From assembly GCA_016704305.1 (NCBI GenBank), contig JADJAL010000009.1, positions 62,001-126,000 on the forward strand: a stretch of DNA of 64,000 nt. The letters are read 5' to 3'. The position numbers and the translations under genes were made by a program. Within the stretch, counting starts at the first letter, position 1; each line of letters begins with the position of its first letter. The DNA comes from Haliea sp. Lineage in GTDB: Bacteria > Pseudomonadota > Gammaproteobacteria > Pseudomonadales > Halieaceae. The notes beneath the pieces were generated by a model. The model searched no databases. It saw only the letters and a list, made by a program, of their open reading frames with translations, and was not told the DNA's origin. Shown in pieces: positions 18,280 to 26,057 of the stretch.

Positions 18280-19398
18280 GTGGATTTCACCCTTAACGAA
18301 GAACAAGTCCTGCTGCGTGACAGTGTGCGCAGGTTCGTCAGTGAACACTGCACAGTAGAGCGCCATCGCGCGCTCGGCGCGCAGGCCCCCGGCTTTGATC
18401 CCAATACCTGGCGGCAGTTCGCACAACTCGGCTGGCTGGCATTGCCCTTCAGCGCGGCGGATGGCGGCTTCGACGCCGGACCGGTGGAGTTGATGGTGGT
18501 GGCCGAGGCCCTCGGCTGCGCCCTCGTACGCGAGCCCTGGCTTGTCACCGTCGTGACCTGTGGAGGCCTGCTGGCGCGCGGCGGCAGTGCGGTGCAACGG
18601 CAGGCCTATATTCCCGGCATCATCGATGGCAGCGCCCAGTGGGCTTTCGCGTTCGCCGAGGCCGGCAGCGGTTACGAGTTGAATCGCATAGCCGCCAGCG
18701 CGGCACCGAGCGACGGCTGCTATGTCCTGAGTGGCCGCAAGATCGCAGTGCTCAACGGCCACTGCGCCGACCACATCATCGTTACCGCGCGCGTCGCAGG
18801 CAGTGATGCGCTCTCGCTGTTTATTGTGGACGCCACTGCTGCGGGCGTATCACGCGAGTCCTTCGTCGCCGTCGACGGCAGTCGCGGCGCGCACCTTGAT
18901 TTCGACCGCGTGAGCCTGGGCGTCGACAGTGTGCTCGGCGAAGTGGGTGCCGGACTGCCGTTGGCGCTCGCCGCTATCGACAGCGCCATTGTCGCCATCG
19001 GCGCCGAATCCCTTGGCGCCATGCAATCGCTACTGGACGCTACGGTTGAATACACGAAAACCCGCCAGCAATTCGGCCAGCCCATCAGCAAGTTCCAGGT
19101 GTTGCAGCACCGCATGGCGAGCATGTACATGAAGGTGGAGGAGACGCGTTCCCTGCTGCTGCACGCCGCGATCCGGCTGCAGGAAGCCAGCGGCGAGGCG
19201 GCGCGGGCCTGCGCTGCGCTCAAGGTGAAGGCGGCCGAGGCGGGCCGCTTTGTGTCGCAGCAGGCGGTGCAACTGCACGGCGGAATCGGCATGACCGATG
19301 AACTGGTGGTGGGGCACCACTACAAGCGTTTGTTATTGCTCGGCATGCTGTACGGCGACGAGCAACACTACCTGCGGCGTTTCGCCGAGCTGCGCTGA
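18280..19398 (+). CDS. acyl-CoA dehydrogenase (ACAD 2)
   Basis: Intact acyl-CoA dehydrogenase, about 372 residues from GTG 18280 (VDFTLNEEQVLLRDSVRRF, the conserved N-terminus). The longer upstream reading contains a low-complexity AGACGCGCAGC tandem repeat and is not family-like. Seen: FAFAEAGSGYELN, the flavin region VEYTKTRQQFGQPISKFQVLQHRM, LHGGIGMTDELVVGHHYKR (C-terminal FAD/CoA motif). It resembles the short FadE-type subunits of heterotetrameric steroid/cyclic-acid dehydrogenases, so it may pair with another subunit such as ACAD 1. Convergent with tetR; the two stops are two bases apart. Confidence 0.9.
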   Translation: MDFTLNEEQVLLRDSVRRFVSEHCTVERHRALGAQAPGFDPNTWRQFAQLGWLALPFSAADGGFDAGPVELMVVAEALGCALVREPWLVTVVTCGGLLARGGSAVQRQAYIPGIIDGSAQWAFAFAEAGSGYELNRIAASAAPSDGCYVLSGRKIAVLNGHCADHIIVTARVAGSDALSLFIVDATAAGVSRESFVAVDGSRGAHLDFDRVSLGVDSVLGEVGAGLPLALAAIDSAIVAIGAESLGAMQSLLDATVEYTKTRQQFGQPISKFQVLQHRMASMYMKVEETRSLLLHAAIRLQEASGEAARACAALKVKAAEAGRFVSQQAVQLHGGIGMTDELVVGHHYKRLLLLGMLYGDEQHYLRRFAELR

Positions 19399-19400
19399 CA

Positions 19401-20117
19401 TCAGGACCGCTTCGTGTGCCGGCCGACGGCAGAGCTGTCACCCTCCAGGAAGATTTCCTCCAGACGGTCTGCCAGGTAGTTGGTCAGGCGATTGACCCGT
19501 GCCGTGCGGTCCGTCATCAGGCGGCTCGCGGCCATGCCCTCCATCAGGAATTTTGTCACGTCCATGGCCAGCAGGAAGCGATCACCGCGATCTTGCCATT
19601 CGCTGAACAGAGACTCGTTGGTTTCACGCACATGCTGCTCAAACAGCTGCTGTGAGCTGGCCAGGATGCGCTCCAGTTCCGGGTCGGTGCGGCTCGCGAC
19701 CAGCAGCTCGTGGTAGACCACGAACAGGTCGCCGGTCAGGTGGGCCCAGTAGGCGTCGATGCCGGCGCGGCGCCGCGCCTTGCCCTTCAGTTTGGTGGGA
19801 ATGGCGGTGACGCGAGCCGTGTAGTCCTCCAGCAGTTTGTTGTGCAAATATTCCACGGCGGCCTGGATCAGTTCCGGCTTGGAGGGAAAGTGGTGCAGCA
19901 TCGCACCGCGCGACACGCCGGCGGAGTCCGCCACGCGCGCGGTGGTCACGTGGGTATAGCCCAGCTCCACGAAACAGTTGATGGCCGCATCGAGTATGCG
20001 ATCGCGGGTCATCGCGCTCTTTTGCGCCTGCCAACTGATGTCTGGCGAGCCGGTTTCGGCGCCGGTGCCGGCGGCAGTTTTCTTTAGTTTCGTTGGTGCC
20101 ATTTTCGTGCGCGACAT
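19401..20117 (-). CDS. TetR family transcriptional regulator, probable repressor of the cluster
   Basis: 238 residues. A basic, disordered leader (MAPTKLKKTAAG) is followed by a TetR HTH domain at about 34-80: RDRILDAAINCFVELGYTHVTTARVADSAGVSRGAMLHHFPSKPELIQAAV. The C-terminal ligand-binding domain is helical. Starts at 20117 or 20102 are both possible. A candidate operator lies 22-45 bases upstream of its own start, suggesting autoregulation, and the same motif recurs at seven other promoters in the first 26 kb. It is the only regulator gene in the cluster, so it is the natural candidate for the common factor; the ligand is probably a pathway acyl-CoA or the substrate. Confidence 0.9.
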   Translation of the reverse strand: MSRTKMAPTKLKKTAAGTGAETGSPDISWQAQKSAMTRDRILDAAINCFVELGYTHVTTARVADSAGVSRGAMLHHFPSKPELIQAAVEYLHNKLLEDYTARVTAIPTKLKGKARRRAGIDAYWAHLTGDLFVVYHELLVASRTDPELERILASSQQLFEQHVRETNESLFSEWQDRGDRFLLAMDVTKFLMEGMAASRLMTDRTARVNRLTNYLADRLEEIFLEGDSSAVGRHTKRS

Positions 20118-20138
20118 CGCTTGCTTGCCCCCGGGCGG

Positions 20139-20162
20139 ATAAAAAACAGACGTGACTGATTA
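20139..20162. promoter_or_regulatory. candidate TetR operator, site 6 (tetR promoter)
   Basis: Right half TGACTGATTA preceded by AAAAAACA and GACG; the left half is imperfect. Positioned for autoregulation of the TetR gene. Confidence 0.6.
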
Positions 20163-20267
20163 AAACAGGATAGGTTCGCGAACAGTATATACAAATGCGG
20201 ATTGGAAAAAAGCAGCATGTGCAAAAGGTGGATAGTGGCCCAGTTTGAAAAATAGCAGCTACTGAGC

Positions 20268-20409
20268 GAAGGAGAATGCGAGTTGTATGCCTTGCTGGGG
20301 CCGTGTGGCGACAGGACGTCGCCACGCGAGCCTGGCCGGCCGCACCTGTACAGGGATGTACGCTTTTTTGGCGTGCCCCCAGCAAGGCATACAACTCGCA
20401 TTCTCCTTC
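20268..20409 (-). repeat. palindromic intergenic element B, 33-bp perfect arms around a 76-bp core
   Basis: Arms 20268-20300 and 20377-20409 are exact reverse complements (the left arm begins GAAGGAGAATGCGAGTTGTA). The core, read on the minus strand, starts CACGCC, contains GTACATCCCTGTAC, ACAGGTGCGGCCGGCC and a hairpin with eight-base stem GTGGCGAC and loop GTCCT. These features align with the core of element A at 5872-6007, although the arms are unrelated. It lies 98 bases after the LLM gene stop and just before the tetR operator, read along the minus strand. Confidence 0.85.
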
Positions 20410-20507
20410 AAAGACGCAAAGCTGATACTGAGCCATTACCAACAGGCGACATGTACAAACACGGCGAGTATGTTAGCGCTGCAGTGGATCGCGCCCGCAG
20501 GCGGGGA

Positions 20508-21497
20508 CTATCTGCCAGCGAGGCGGGCAACCACCGGCGCGAAGGCTTCCACCATATTGTTCTGCCCGTCATCCAGCACAGCGATGTAGGAGATGCCGTA
20601 GGCTTCCCTGCGACGCAGCAATTCCTCGCAGATGAAATCGACGCTGCCGATAAGGCAGTGCGGATGGTTGAGTATGTCCTCGGCGCTCATGCCCAGCGCG
20701 TCGCCGATGGCCTGGGCGGTGGCCTGCTGATGATCGGTGATGATGGTGTTGTAAGCGCCGATTTCCAGTTCAATATCACCGAAGCGGGTGCCGGCGCCAC
20801 TGCGTATCCAGTCGATTTTCTTCGCCGTTGCGGCGGCCAGGCCCGAGGACATGCCGTCCGGCCCCAGCATCCCTGCGCGGTTGTTGAAGTTGAGGCTGAC
20901 GATGTCCGCCTCGGCGCCGGCAAATTCGAGGATTTTCCGGCTGCCGCCGCCGATCATCAGCGGTGGCCAGGGCTTTTGCGCGGGCGCCGGCGTGCCGTGG
21001 AAGCCCTGCCAGTGGATGTACTCGCCGTCGATTGCCAGCGGCTCGCCGCGCATGAAGGCCTTGTAGGCATGCACGAATTCCTGCATGCGGCGGAGGCGCT
21101 CGGGGAACTCATCAAACGGCAGGCCCACTGCAGCGTATTCATTCTTGATCCAGCCGGCGCCGATGCCGAATTCCAGGCGGCCGCCGGACAGGTAATCCAT
21201 GGTCGCCGCTTCCTTCGCCAGCATGAACGGGTGGCGGTAGTCATTGCAGAACACGCGGCAGCCGACGCGCAGCGTGGTGGTCTGCTCCAGCGCCATCGCG
21301 ATGGCGGGCACCGCACCCAGCAATTGTGGCGGGTGGTAAGTGCTGTCGAGGGCTGGGCCGGCACTGAGAAAGTGATCGGCGAGAAAAAAGGTGGAATACC
21401 CGAGGTTCTCGGTTTTGCTGATCAGCGAGCGCCAGTGGGCGGGCGACTCGGCGTTGAAACATTGCAGTGAAAAGCGGAAAGGACGTTGTGCGCTCAT
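20508..21497 (-). CDS. LLM class flavin/F420-dependent oxidoreductase
   Basis: Luciferase-like monooxygenase fold, 329 residues, resembling the TIGR03621 group (MSMEG_2516-like). Seen: FRFSLQCFNAESPAHWRSLISKTENLGYSTFFLADHF, RVFCNDYRHPFMLAKEAATMDYLSGGRLEFGIGAGW, KPWPPLMIGGGSRKILEFAGAEADIVSLN. Actinobacterial relatives use F420; in a gammaproteobacterium FMN is a reasonable alternative. Third gene of the ABM/molybdopterin/LLM operon, 48 bases after the molybdopterin gene. No strong ribosome site seen. Confidence 0.85.
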   Translation of the reverse strand: MSAQRPFRFSLQCFNAESPAHWRSLISKTENLGYSTFFLADHFLSAGPALDSTYHPPQLLGAVPAIAMALEQTTTLRVGCRVFCNDYRHPFMLAKEAATMDYLSGGRLEFGIGAGWIKNEYAAVGLPFDEFPERLRRMQEFVHAYKAFMRGEPLAIDGEYIHWQGFHGTPAPAQKPWPPLMIGGGSRKILEFAGAEADIVSLNFNNRAGMLGPDGMSSGLAAATAKKIDWIRSGAGTRFGDIELEIGAYNTIITDHQQATAQAIGDALGMSAEDILNHPHCLIGSVDFICEELLRRREAYGISYIAVLDDGQNNMVEAFAPVVARLAGR

Positions 21498-21545
21498 GGG
21501 TGCAGATTCCGGATGTCTTGTTTGTCAGATGGATAGTCAGGTCGG

Positions 21546-23714
21546 TCAGTTCAGTTTGCGAATCGCGACGGGTATGCAGCTCTGCCGCGCCATGCCGCTG
21601 TAGCGCTCCGCGTTGGCGCGGTTGTCGATCAGGCGGTTGGTGTTGCTGCCGATCTCGCGCACGCGGCTGTCGCTGCCGGCGGCCGGGTCGGGCGAGCCAC
21701 CCCAGCAGTGCGACATGGAGACCACGCCGGGGCGGATATCGTCACTTGCCGTTGCCACGGCGGGTATCGCGCCGTGGGCAGAACGCACTTCCACGAGGTC
21801 GCCGTCAGCGGCGCCGCAGGCCGCGAGATCACCGGGGTTGAGATACGCCGGGTTGGTGGTGCCCTTGCTACCCAGCAGGCTCAGCTCCGGACCGGTGGAG
21901 TTGTAGGTATTTTTCATGCGTCGACTCACCAGCAGCAGCGGGTAGTCGGGGTTGCCCGCGGCAGCAGTGTCAGCCAGCGCCGCCGCCAGTTCCGTCGCCA
22001 ATCCCGGTGGGAACAACTGCATACGCTGCGCGGTCGCCGGGTCCGCCGGTGCGATGATCACATCGGGCACGTCGAATACCTGGCCGCCGTCAGCCGCGCG
22101 GATGTCTGCCAGCGGTACGCGGGAGCCGCGCGTAATCAATTCCAGCAGCGCCTGCTTCGACGGCTTGTGCGCCATGTCGATCGGCTCGTCGCCGATGGTC
22201 AGTTGCAGGCCGAGGCGCTGCGCGAGTTCCCAGAACAACTCCCACTCCTCGATCTTGTCGCCTTCGGCGTCCACCACTTTTGCCGTGTACTGCGAGTAGG
22301 GGCGGTCGTGCCAGATGTCGGTGAGCAGGGTTACGTCATCCCGCTCCAGGCACACTTTTGGCGCCAGCACGTAGTCGGCCATCTGCGCGGTGGCGGACAG
22401 CTTGATATCGATGCACACCAGCAACTCCAGCGCGGCCAGCGCGCGCTGCGTCTTTTGCTGGTCGGGAAACGCCAGCAACGGATTGCCACCGACACAGATC
22501 AGCGCCTTGATCTGCCCGTCGCCGGGGGTGAGGATCTCGTCGCTCAGCAGCGCGGTCGGCATTTCCGGCTTCGGTCCATACGGGGTCAACACCATCACCT
22601 CGCCGACCTCAGGCGACACGCGGCTCCGCACGCCCTCCGCGAGCCACTGCGGTTGCGGGCCGGTGGCCTGGGCGCGTGGGATAGAGGGCGGCGCCAGCAC
22701 GCCGGGGTTGGGCAGGCGCTCGCCGGCGCGGTTGCAGCGCCCGCAGATCACATTGATAACCTGTACCAGGTGCTGCAACAGATTGGGGTGCGGGCCCATC
22801 TCCGGGCCGGTGCCGGTGACCGCCGTGCCGCGCGGTCCGGCAGCGAACAATCGCGCGGCCTCGGCGATTTGAGCGGCGCTGATGCCTGCCGCAGCCGCGA
22901 CCTGCTCCAGCGTGAACGGCGCGAGTTGCGCGAACAACTCGTCCAGTCCCGTCACGTGCTCGGCGCAGAACGCCGCGTCGTGCCGGTTTTCCTCGAGGAT
23001 CAGGCGGATCATGCTCGCCAGTACGGCGGCATCGTGTCCGGGGCGCACCTGCAGGTGCAGGTCGGCGCGCCGCGCCACCTCGGTGCGGCGGGGGTCCATG
23101 CAAATCAGTTTCAGGCCGCGCTGCTTGCCCTCGCGCAGCGCGTTGTGCGGGCTGAACGAGGGTATGCCGCCGGGGATCGAGAAATGCGACACCAGCGTGT
23201 TGTTGCCGATGATGAAGGCGACGTTGGCGTCACTCCACATATGGCCGCCGGCGTTCCACCAACCCATGCGTGCGGCGCCGATGGCGACCTTGGCAGGCTG
23301 GTCGATGGTGATGCTGGTGTAATAGGACGGCGAGCCGATAGCCGCATGGAAGGCGCGCGTGACATCGTGTGACGCCGAATTCTGGAAGGAGTAGGTGCCG
23401 TTGTAGCTGGCGATGCTGCGTGGGCCGTGCTCTGCCAGGATGGCGGCGAGCCGCGCGGCGATCTCATCCAGGGCCTGCGCGGAGGCGACGGGCGCGAAGC
23501 CGCCATCCGCCGTGCGCTTGACGGACTGCTGCAGGCGCGTGGGGTGGTCAATCTGCTCAATCATCTGCCGCCCCTTGGGGCAGGTGTAGCCGCCGTAGAC
23601 GACATTGTCCGTGTCCGGCTGCAGGTCCGTCAGCCGATTGTCTTCCACGGTGGCCACCATCGGGCAGTAGGCGTGGCAGAAACGGCAGTAGGTCTTGACG
23701 GTCTTGCGGCTCAT
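21546..23714 (-). CDS. molybdopterin-dependent oxidoreductase (4Fe-4S)
   Basis: 722 residues, DMSO reductase superfamily catalytic subunit. The N-terminus holds a [4Fe-4S] motif CRFCHAYCP and, after about 30 residues, YTCPKGR. Then molybdopterin-binding segments (GWWNAGGHMWSDANVAFIIGNN; VTGTGPEMGPHPN), and a C-terminal guanylate-dinucleotide-binding domain (AYLNPGDLAACGAADGDLVEVRSAHG; MSHCWGG). No Tat signal precedes the cluster, so it is probably cytoplasmic. The family includes formate dehydrogenase, acetylene hydratase and steroid C25 dehydrogenase-like enzymes; the substrate is not assignable. The start at 23714 is set by GGGAG and the cysteine motif. Confidence 0.88.
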   Translation of the reverse strand: MSRKTVKTYCRFCHAYCPMVATVEDNRLTDLQPDTDNVVYGGYTCPKGRQMIEQIDHPTRLQQSVKRTADGGFAPVASAQALDEIAARLAAILAEHGPRSIASYNGTYSFQNSASHDVTRAFHAAIGSPSYYTSITIDQPAKVAIGAARMGWWNAGGHMWSDANVAFIIGNNTLVSHFSIPGGIPSFSPHNALREGKQRGLKLICMDPRRTEVARRADLHLQVRPGHDAAVLASMIRLILEENRHDAAFCAEHVTGLDELFAQLAPFTLEQVAAAAGISAAQIAEAARLFAAGPRGTAVTGTGPEMGPHPNLLQHLVQVINVICGRCNRAGERLPNPGVLAPPSIPRAQATGPQPQWLAEGVRSRVSPEVGEVMVLTPYGPKPEMPTALLSDEILTPGDGQIKALICVGGNPLLAFPDQQKTQRALAALELLVCIDIKLSATAQMADYVLAPKVCLERDDVTLLTDIWHDRPYSQYTAKVVDAEGDKIEEWELFWELAQRLGLQLTIGDEPIDMAHKPSKQALLELITRGSRVPLADIRAADGGQVFDVPDVIIAPADPATAQRMQLFPPGLATELAAALADTAAAGNPDYPLLLVSRRMKNTYNSTGPELSLLGSKGTTNPAYLNPGDLAACGAADGDLVEVRSAHGAIPAVATASDDIRPGVVSMSHCWGGSPDPAAGSDSRVREIGSNTNRLIDNRANAERYSGMARQSCIPVAIRKLN

Positions 23715-23733
23715 GGCACGCTCCCTTCGCTTG

Positions 23734-24078
23734 TTATGCGGTGAAGAAATCTGCTCGCGGATTGCCCTGCGGATCGTACACCGGCTCCTCAAGGTCGATC
23801 CGGTACTTGGATATGTCGATGTCGTAGACCCCCAGCTGTCCGAGCTTGCCCAGCATGCCGCGGTAGTACGGTCCAGCGAGGTGGGCCGCGAGGTCCGGCA
23901 CGGATGCCCATTTTTCATACACGTAGACGCACGTGCTGGATGTTGGATCGGCGCTCCATACGTAATGCAGGCAGCCGGTTTGCGTGCGTGTCTCCAATAC
24001 CAGCGCGGCGGTATCGGCGAGCGCCTGCTCGCGGGTCCCGTCAGGGAAGTGCAGGGTGCCGGCGATGATGACGGTCAT
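23734..24078 (-). CDS. antibiotic biosynthesis monooxygenase (ABM) domain protein
   Basis: 114 residues, ferredoxin-like ABM fold. Seen: MTVIIAGTLHFPDG, TRTQTGCLHYVWSADP, VYVYEKWASVPDLAAHLAGP, the usual strand-helix order. Small cofactor-free oxygenases or lyases of quinoid compounds are known in this family. AGGA precedes the start at 24078. First gene of the operon with the molybdopterin enzyme (19-base gap). Confidence 0.82.
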   Translation of the reverse strand: MTVIIAGTLHFPDGTREQALADTAALVLETRTQTGCLHYVWSADPTSSTCVYVYEKWASVPDLAAHLAGPYYRGMLGKLGQLGVYDIDISKYRIDLEEPVYDPQGNPRADFFTA

Positions 24079-24100
24079 GCTGTAGTCCTTATGTAGTTTT

Positions 24101-24139
24101 TGTGTAGTTCTAATGTGTAGTTCTAATGTGTAGTTCCGG
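24101..24139. repeat. 13-bp tandem repeat (3 copies, GTAGTT core)
   Basis: Two exact copies of TGTGTAGTTCTAA followed by TGTGTAGTTCCGG, with two looser GTAG units nearer the gene. It lies in the 5' leader of the ABM operon, between its start and operator site 7. Confidence 0.8.
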
Positions 24140-24141
24140 TG

Positions 24142-24170
24142 CAGTGCCAGGCAGTCCTGCCATTGCACTG
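24142..24170. other. compact hairpin in ABM operon leader
   Basis: CAGTGC pairs with GCACTG, and inside it GGCAG pairs with CTGCC around a TC loop. It sits between the tandem repeat and operator site 7; role unknown. Confidence 0.5.
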
Positions 24171-24230
24171 CAATGGGGTACGCGCACAGCGCGCAGCGGC
24201 AGTGGTGGACGGTAACAAATGGGGCAGGAT

Positions 24231-24254
24231 AAAACAATCAGGGTTGACTGATTT
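24231..24254. promoter_or_regulatory. candidate TetR operator, site 7
   Basis: Halves AAAACAATCA and TGACTGATTT separated by GGGT. Divergent promoter region of the ABM/molybdopterin operon (minus) and the CurA-like reductase (plus). Confidence 0.75.
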
Positions 24255-24295
24255 TTTCGTTACAGTTATGGTGCGCGCTTGACTACAGGTGCCTC

Positions 24296-25315
24296 ATGAC
24301 CACGCTTATTAATCGACAGTACTACCTGGCCGCCCGTCCCGCGGGCCTGCCCACTTCCACCGACGTGCCGGCGCGCGACGTGCCCCTGTTCGCGCCCCGC
24401 CCCGGCGAGGTGATACTGCGCAACTTGTATATCTCGTTGGACCCGGCCATTCGTGGCTGGATGGGCGATGACCCAAACTACATTGAACCGATTGCGATCG
24501 GCGATGCCGTGCGCAGTTCGGTGATCGGCCGCGTGGTGCAAAGCAACAGCCCCGATTTCGCGGTGGGCGACGTCGCCATGAGCCTGGGCGGCTGGGAGGC
24601 CTACACCACCGCGCCTGCCGCCGCGCTGAATCGACTGGATGAAAACAGCGGGATACCGCTCAGTTGTTTCCTCGGCGTGCTCGGTCCCACCGGGCTCACC
24701 GCGTACTTTGGGCTGCTGGAAGTTGGCCGCCCGAAGGCCGGCGAGACGGTGTTGGTTAGCGCCGCGGCCGGCGCCGTGGGTTCCATCGTCGGGCAGATCG
24801 CGAAGATGCAGGGGTGCCGCGTGGTCGGCATCGCGGGCAGTGATGACAAATGCGCGTGGTTGCGAGAAGAACTTGGCTTTGACGCCGCCATCAACTACCG
24901 CAGCTGTGGCGATTATGAAGCGGCCATCCGCGCCGCGTGCCCGGACGGCGTGGACGTGTACTTCGACAACGTCGGCGGCGATATCCTGGAGGCCGCGCTG
25001 GCGTGCCTCAACAAGTTTGCCCGCGTCGCGGTGTGCGGCTGGATTTCCACGTACAACATTGCCGACGCTCCCGGACCCAGTGCTCGCCGCCTGTGGCAAC
25101 TGGTCGCCAACAGCGTCACCATCCAGGGTTTTGTAGTGCTCGACTATATTGACCGGTTCCCCGAAGGTATCAACCAGCTCGCGCAGTGGCTCATGGCAGG
25201 CCAGCTCAAGTACCGCGAAGATGTGGTGGATGGGCTGGACAACATCCTGCCCACCTTCCTGCGCCTGTTTGACGGTTCCAACCAGGGTAAGTTGGTAGTA
25301 CGCATCCCCGAGTAG
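24296..25315 (+). CDS. NADP-dependent oxidoreductase, CurA/PTGR-like MDR
   Basis: Zinc-free medium-chain reductase, 339 residues. Seen: PRPGEVILRNLYISLDPAIRGWMGD (typical of the leukotriene B4 12-hydroxydehydrogenase/CurA group), AAAGAVGSIVGQIAKMQGCRVVGIAGS (NADPH site), DVYFDNVGGDILEAAL. These enzymes reduce the double bond of alpha,beta-unsaturated ketones. In the cluster it may reduce an enone made by the dehydrogenases. CAGGTG precedes the ATG. Confidence 0.9.
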   Translation: MTTLINRQYYLAARPAGLPTSTDVPARDVPLFAPRPGEVILRNLYISLDPAIRGWMGDDPNYIEPIAIGDAVRSSVIGRVVQSNSPDFAVGDVAMSLGGWEAYTTAPAAALNRLDENSGIPLSCFLGVLGPTGLTAYFGLLEVGRPKAGETVLVSAAAGAVGSIVGQIAKMQGCRVVGIAGSDDKCAWLREELGFDAAINYRSCGDYEAAIRAACPDGVDVYFDNVGGDILEAALACLNKFARVAVCGWISTYNIADAPGPSARRLWQLVANSVTIQGFVVLDYIDRFPEGINQLAQWLMAGQLKYREDVVDGLDNILPTFLRLFDGSNQGKLVVRIPE

Positions 25316-25355
25316 CGCGGCAGAATCCTCGCGACCAGCGCGACTGAGCCAGCGG

Positions 25356-25784
25356 CTACGCAGGGCGGAAGTACGCCCCGCTCAGGTCCGGTGCGCCGTG
25401 GTAAAGAAGGCTGTACCGGCGCGTTTGAAACAACCACTCCCCATTCACTTTCACATAGCTGTCGTCATAGCGGCTGAGCATCGTGCTGCGCGTGCCCTGC
25501 AGGTCGCGGTTGTACTCGTGCAGGTACCAGTGGCCGGTGGCGGTCGCGCCCGCAACCTCGAACAGGCAGGAGGAGGGCAGCAGCAGGGCGAACTCGAAGC
25601 TGGCCATCAGCAACCGCCACTGCGCGAGGATGTTGTCCCGTCCCGTTACCGCATTGCCCAGCAGGTCCCACTCCCCATCCTGCGCCCAGGTGCTGATCCA
25701 TGCGTCGGCGTCACAGCGATTCACCGCGTCCACGTAGCGGGCCATCAGGTTGCGCAGGCCGATTTCGTCTTCAATACTGTTCAT
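25356..25784 (-). CDS. SnoaL-like nuclear transport factor 2 fold protein (SnoaL 1)
   Basis: 142 residues. Seen: IEDEIGLRNLMARYVDAVNRCDADAWISTWAQDGEWDLLG (family N-terminus with the substrate-pocket helix), GHWYLHEYNRD and NGEWLFQTRRYSLLYHG at the C-terminus. SnoaL_4-type proteins are often hydratases, isomerases or small subunits in catabolic clusters. The start at 25784 follows GGGGAA. Convergent with the CurA-like gene, divergent from CCD 2. Confidence 0.82.
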   Translation of the reverse strand: MNSIEDEIGLRNLMARYVDAVNRCDADAWISTWAQDGEWDLLGNAVTGRDNILAQWRLLMASFEFALLLPSSCLFEVAGATATGHWYLHEYNRDLQGTRSTMLSRYDDSYVKVNGEWLFQTRRYSLLYHGAPDLSGAYFRPA

Positions 25785-25838
25785 CAAAATGATTCCCCGT
25801 AGCTCGCTGCTGTTGGATGTTGCTGGCTGTGTGGCACT

Positions 25839-25878
25839 GTAGTTGAAAACCGTAGTTGAAAACCGTAGTTGAAAAAAC
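25839..25878. repeat. 13-bp tandem repeat (3 copies, GTAGTT core)
   Basis: Two exact copies of GTAGTTGAAAACC and a third, GTAGTTGAAAAAAC; looser GTAGTTC/AAGTTC units follow up to about 25900. It lies in the leader of the SnoaL 1 gene. Unit length and GTAGTT core are shared with the repeat at 24101-24139. Confidence 0.8.
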
Positions 25879-25936
25879 TGAAGTTCAAATCTGTAGTTCA
25901 AAACTTCAGAGCAGAACTGTAGCGCCGGACAGACAA

Positions 25937-25960
25937 AAAAGAAACAAACGAGACTGTTTT
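25937..25960. promoter_or_regulatory. candidate TetR operator, site 8 (CCD 2 operon)
   Basis: Right half AGACTGTTTT; left half AAAAGAAACA imperfect; spacer AACG. Divergent region of SnoaL 1 and the CCD 2 operon. Confidence 0.6.
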
Positions 25961-26057
25961 TTAGTTAACTCGCCTGCTACTATCACAGCCCGCCCGCTAC
26001 CATCACAATCCGATAATCCAGGGGCCCAGGCCCTTGCATCGACACGAGGATAACATC

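Noticed and set aside
21708..23372. 554-codon open frame on the plus strand
   Set aside because: It is antisense to the molybdopterin gene, whose protein has clear motifs; the plus frame reads as low-complexity Arg/Gly/Gln/His sequence.
24101..25900. Short direct repeats as a CRISPR array
   Set aside because: Repeat units are 13 bp with no spacers and no cas genes nearby.
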